64,000 nt of DNA. Origin: PGZG01 sp046292765 (GTDB taxonomy: Bacteria > Pseudomonadota > Gammaproteobacteria > Pseudomonadales > Alcanivoracaceae). Below, piece by piece: positions 61,722 through 64,000 of the stretch. Every line of letters starts with the position of its first letter. The first letter of the stretch is position 1. A model generated the notes under the pieces. It was not told the origin of the DNA. It was given only the letters and a program-made list of their open reading frames with translations, and did not search any database. Both the position numbers and the translations under genes were made by a program. The stretch covers positions 1 through 64,000 of the forward strand of contig JBKBQA010000007.1 of assembly GCA_046292765.1 (NCBI GenBank), in the 5' to 3' direction.

Positions 61722-62477
61722 TTACGCTGTTGCCGCCTGACAAATGGCGAGGAATGTCGCTGCGTCCAGTGACGCCCCCCCGATCAGGCCGCCGTCGATG
61801 TCGGCGCTGGCAAAAAGGGAGGCGGCATTATCCGCCTTTACACTGCCGCCGTAAAGCAGGCGAACCGACGACGCCAATGACTGGCCAAAGGCGCCGGCGA
61901 GACGGGCGCGGATAAAGGCGTGGACCTGCTGGGCCTGCTCCGGCGTCGCTGTTTGCCCGGTGCCAATCGCCCAGACTGGCTCATAGGCAATCACAGCGGT
62001 GGCCATCTGCGCCGGCTCGGCTCTACCGAATACCGCCTCCAGTTGCGCCGCCACTATCGCCTCCGTGCTGCCGGCCTGACGCTGCTCCAGGGTTTCTCCG
62101 ACGCACAGCACTGGCAACAGGCCGGCGTCCAGCGCCTGAAAAAACTTGTCCGCTACCAGCTCACTGGTTTCACCATAGAGGGCGCGACGCTCCGAATGTC
62201 CAACCAGCACCCACCGGCAGCCGACATCCACCAGCATCGCCGCCGAGACCTCTCCGGTGAAAGCGCCGTCGTCACTGGCCGCCACGTTCTGGGCACCGAG
62301 CTGCACCATGGAGCCGGACAGTGCCGCCGAAACCGTATCGAGATACACCAGCGGTGGGCAAAGCAGGATATCCACCCCCGCCGGCGCGCCGGCGGCCACT
62401 GCGGCGGCCAGTTCTGCGGCCATCGCTCGACAGCCATTCATTTTCCAGTTGCCGGCAACAAGTGGTGTCCGGGGCAT
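61722..62477 (-). CDS. tpiA: Triosephosphate isomerase
   Basis: Glycolytic/gluconeogenic TIM-barrel enzyme of 251 residues. NWKMNG, catalytic His in GHSERR, catalytic Glu in YEPVWAIGTG and the phosphate loop GGSV are intact. The ATG was chosen at MPRTPLVAGNWK. Confidence 0.97.
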   Translation of the reverse strand: MPRTPLVAGNWKMNGCRAMAAELAAAVAAGAPAGVDILLCPPLVYLDTVSAALSGSMVQLGAQNVAASDDGAFTGEVSAAMLVDVGCRWVLVGHSERRALYGETSELVADKFFQALDAGLLPVLCVGETLEQRQAGSTEAIVAAQLEAVFGRAEPAQMATAVIAYEPVWAIGTGQTATPEQAQQVHAFIRARLAGAFGQSLASSVRLLYGGSVKADNAASLFASADIDGGLIGGASLDAATFLAICQAATA

Positions 62478-62536
62478 CAATATCTCCCTGTTTTCAAAGG
62501 GGCGAAGAATAGCGGCGCCCCGTGGCGGGGACAACC

Positions 62537-63886
62537 TCAGGCAATCACCTCGGCTACCACTTCGGCCAACGCCGCGCAGACGCGGTCGACCTGTTCAGCA
62601 TCCTCACCCTCGACCATCACCCGAACCAGCGGCTCGGTTCCAGACGGACGTAATAACACCCGGCCGCGACCGGCGAGCTGCTGCTCTGCCTCCGCCATGG
62701 CCTTTCGCACCCATTCGTTCTGCATGAATCCGGTTCGATTCGGCCCACGGACATTAATCATTTTCTGTGGCACAGACTTGAACCCGGACAGCACCTCGCG
62801 CAGCGAGCGCTTCTGCTGCACCAGCGCCGACATTACCTGCAGCGCCGAAACGATACCGTCGCCAGTGGTGGTGCGATCGAGGCAAACAATATGCCCGGAT
62901 GATTCGCCCCCAAGCAGCCAGCCATGGCGATCCAGTGCTTCCATGACATAGCGGTCGCCAACACCAGCGCGGTGGAACGGGATGGCCGCATCAGCCAGCG
63001 CCAGCTCCAGGCCGAAGTTACTCATCAGGGTACCGACCACGCCACCACCGAGCTTGCCGCGGCGCTGGCGGTCCATGGCAAGGATATAAAGCAACTGGTC
63101 GCCATCAACCAGTTCACCCTGATCGTCCACCATCAGCACCCGGTCAGCATCACCGTCAAAGGCAATACCCAGATCGGCGCGCACTTCAACCACCTTCTGC
63201 TGCAATGCCTCCGGATGTGTGCTGCCACACTCCAGATTGATATTGACGCCATCCGGCTCGCGGCCCATGGCGATCACCTCTGCACCGAGCTCTTCAAATA
63301 CGTCCGGCGCAATGTGGTAGCAGGCGCCATGAGCGCAATCAATAACGATGCGCATGCCCTTCAGGCTGAAAGGCGCCGGCACGGTGCTCTTGCAGAACTC
63401 AATGTAACGGCCTCGGGCATCACTGATGCGCTTGACCTTGCCGAGCTGATCGGCGGTCACCATGCGCATTGGTTCATCCAGAACCCGCTCGATTTCCAGC
63501 TCGACCTCATCGGCAAGCTTGCGACCATCCGGGCCGAAAAACTTGATGCCGTTGTCGGTATAGGGGTTGTGGGAGGCGGAGATAACAATACCGGCCTGGG
63601 CGCGAAAGGTCCGTGTCAGGTAGGCAATGGCCGGTGTCGGCATCGGCCCCAGCAAACGCACGTCGACGCCAGCGGCAGATATCCCCGCCTCCAGCGCGGA
63701 CTCGAAAATATAGCCAGAGCTGCGCGTGTCCTTGCCAATAAGAATCTTGTTTGCAAGCGCCTCTGAACCACGCGCTTTCATCACCCTGCCAGCCGCCCAG
63801 CCGAGACGCAGGACAAAATCCGGGGTAATCGGAGGCTGTCCCACCGTGCCGCGAATGCCGTCGGTGCCGAAGTATTGTCTGGTCAT
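62537..63886 (-). CDS. glmM: Phosphoglucosamine mutase
   Basis: Interconverts glucosamine-6-phosphate and glucosamine-1-phosphate for UDP-GlcNAc synthesis. The 449-residue protein has FGTDGIRG, the phosphoserine loop SASHNP (Ser105), the metal site DGDADR and the sugar loop GGESSGH. Its ATG overlaps the folP stop (ATGA). Confidence 0.97.
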   Translation of the reverse strand: MTRQYFGTDGIRGTVGQPPITPDFVLRLGWAAGRVMKARGSEALANKILIGKDTRSSGYIFESALEAGISAAGVDVRLLGPMPTPAIAYLTRTFRAQAGIVISASHNPYTDNGIKFFGPDGRKLADEVELEIERVLDEPMRMVTADQLGKVKRISDARGRYIEFCKSTVPAPFSLKGMRIVIDCAHGACYHIAPDVFEELGAEVIAMGREPDGVNINLECGSTHPEALQQKVVEVRADLGIAFDGDADRVLMVDDQGELVDGDQLLYILAMDRQRRGKLGGGVVGTLMSNFGLELALADAAIPFHRAGVGDRYVMEALDRHGWLLGGESSGHIVCLDRTTTGDGIVSALQVMSALVQQKRSLREVLSGFKSVPQKMINVRGPNRTGFMQNEWVRKAMAEAEQQLAGRGRVLLRPSGTEPLVRVMVEGEDAEQVDRVCAALAEVVAEVIA

Positions 63887-64000
63887 CCCTGTCCTGCCTC
63901 TGTCAAATTCAGTGCTCGCAGCAACCGTAGTGCGTCGACGGTTTCTGCCACATCATGAACGCGCAGGATACGAGCCCCGCGTTCCGCCGCCAACAGGGCA
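63883..64000 (-). CDS. folP: Dihydropteroate synthase, C-terminal end
   Basis: The last 38 codons of folP; the rest lies beyond the right edge. The peptide includes GARILRVHDVAETVDALRLL, the conserved C-terminal part of the DHPS barrel (R-V-H-D). It is upstream of and overlaps glmM, as in many Gammaproteobacteria. Confidence 0.92.
   Translation of the reverse strand, partial: ALLAAERGARILRVHDVAETVDALRLLRALNLTEAGQG

Overview
The window is chromosomal DNA from a high-GC gammaproteobacterium. The partial 16S rRNA, the TyrZ-type tyrosyl-tRNA synthetase beside an rRNA operon, cbrX-cbrA-cbrB followed by a CrcZ-like RNA locus, and the order pcnB-folK-panBCD-acs and pnp-rpsO-truB-rbfA-infB-nusA-rimP-tRNAs-secG-tpiA-glmM-folP all match gene order I know from Pseudomonas and its relatives. 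Several blocks that lie apart in Pseudomonas aeruginosa are joined here. The monomeric isocitrate dehydrogenase, the class I HMG-CoA reductase, the deoxynucleoside kinase inside the pan cluster and the missing pgi suggest a non-Pseudomonas member of Pseudomonadales in the broad sense (marine Spongiibacter- or Alcanivorax-like lineages are plausible). I saw no insertion sequence, prophage, integron or CRISPR array.

Layout. 1-500: start of an rRNA operon leading off the left edge, with promoter, boxA and boxC. 500-4250: tyrS, then mepM-like peptidase and anmK. 4.2-7 kb: an AraC-type regulator divergent from a Baeyer-Villiger-type monooxygenase. 7-12.2 kb (minus): PAP2 phosphatase, exported MsrA and MsrB, RsuA, a PhoD-like phosphatase, HMG-CoA reductase. 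12.2-15 kb (minus): erpA, bactofilin, a coiled-coil membrane protein and argC. 15-18.2 kb (plus): hemJ, thiD, thiE, hemL. 18.2-27.2 kb (minus): a small Cys-rich protein, a bile-acid-type symporter, an amidase, a MoxR-type ATPase, a protein in which an isoaspartyl-methyltransferase-like domain is fused to a GspE/PilB ATPase, a TPR lipoprotein and PBP1b. 27.3-29.7 kb (plus): PfkB kinase, Rieske protein, SrkA-like kinase. 29.8-31.7 kb (minus): sfsA and an aminotransferase. 31.9-45.9 kb (plus): dksA with a long Lys/Ala tail, gluQ, cbrX, cbrA, cbrB, crcZ-like RNA, pcnB, folK, deoxynucleoside kinase, panB, panC, panD, acs. 45.9-49.5 kb: a large exported LamG-like protein with one CXXCH motif, divergent from a TetR regulator across two matching palindromes. 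49.6-64 kb (minus): monomeric icd, then the translation/RNA-decay cluster, two tRNA genes, secG, tpiA, glmM and the end of folP.

How parts work together. CbrA/CbrB, the CrcZ-like RNA and acs form a carbon-control module: CbrB should activate the RNA, whose A-rich repeats would titrate Hfq/Crc. DksA and the rRNA promoter with its GC-rich discriminator belong to stringent control. The most unusual items are the methyltransferase-GspE fusion coupled to a MoxR ATPase, the histone-like tail on DksA, a CbrB without a GAFTGA loop beside a sigma54-type promoter, and the LamG/CXXCH protein with its paired operators.
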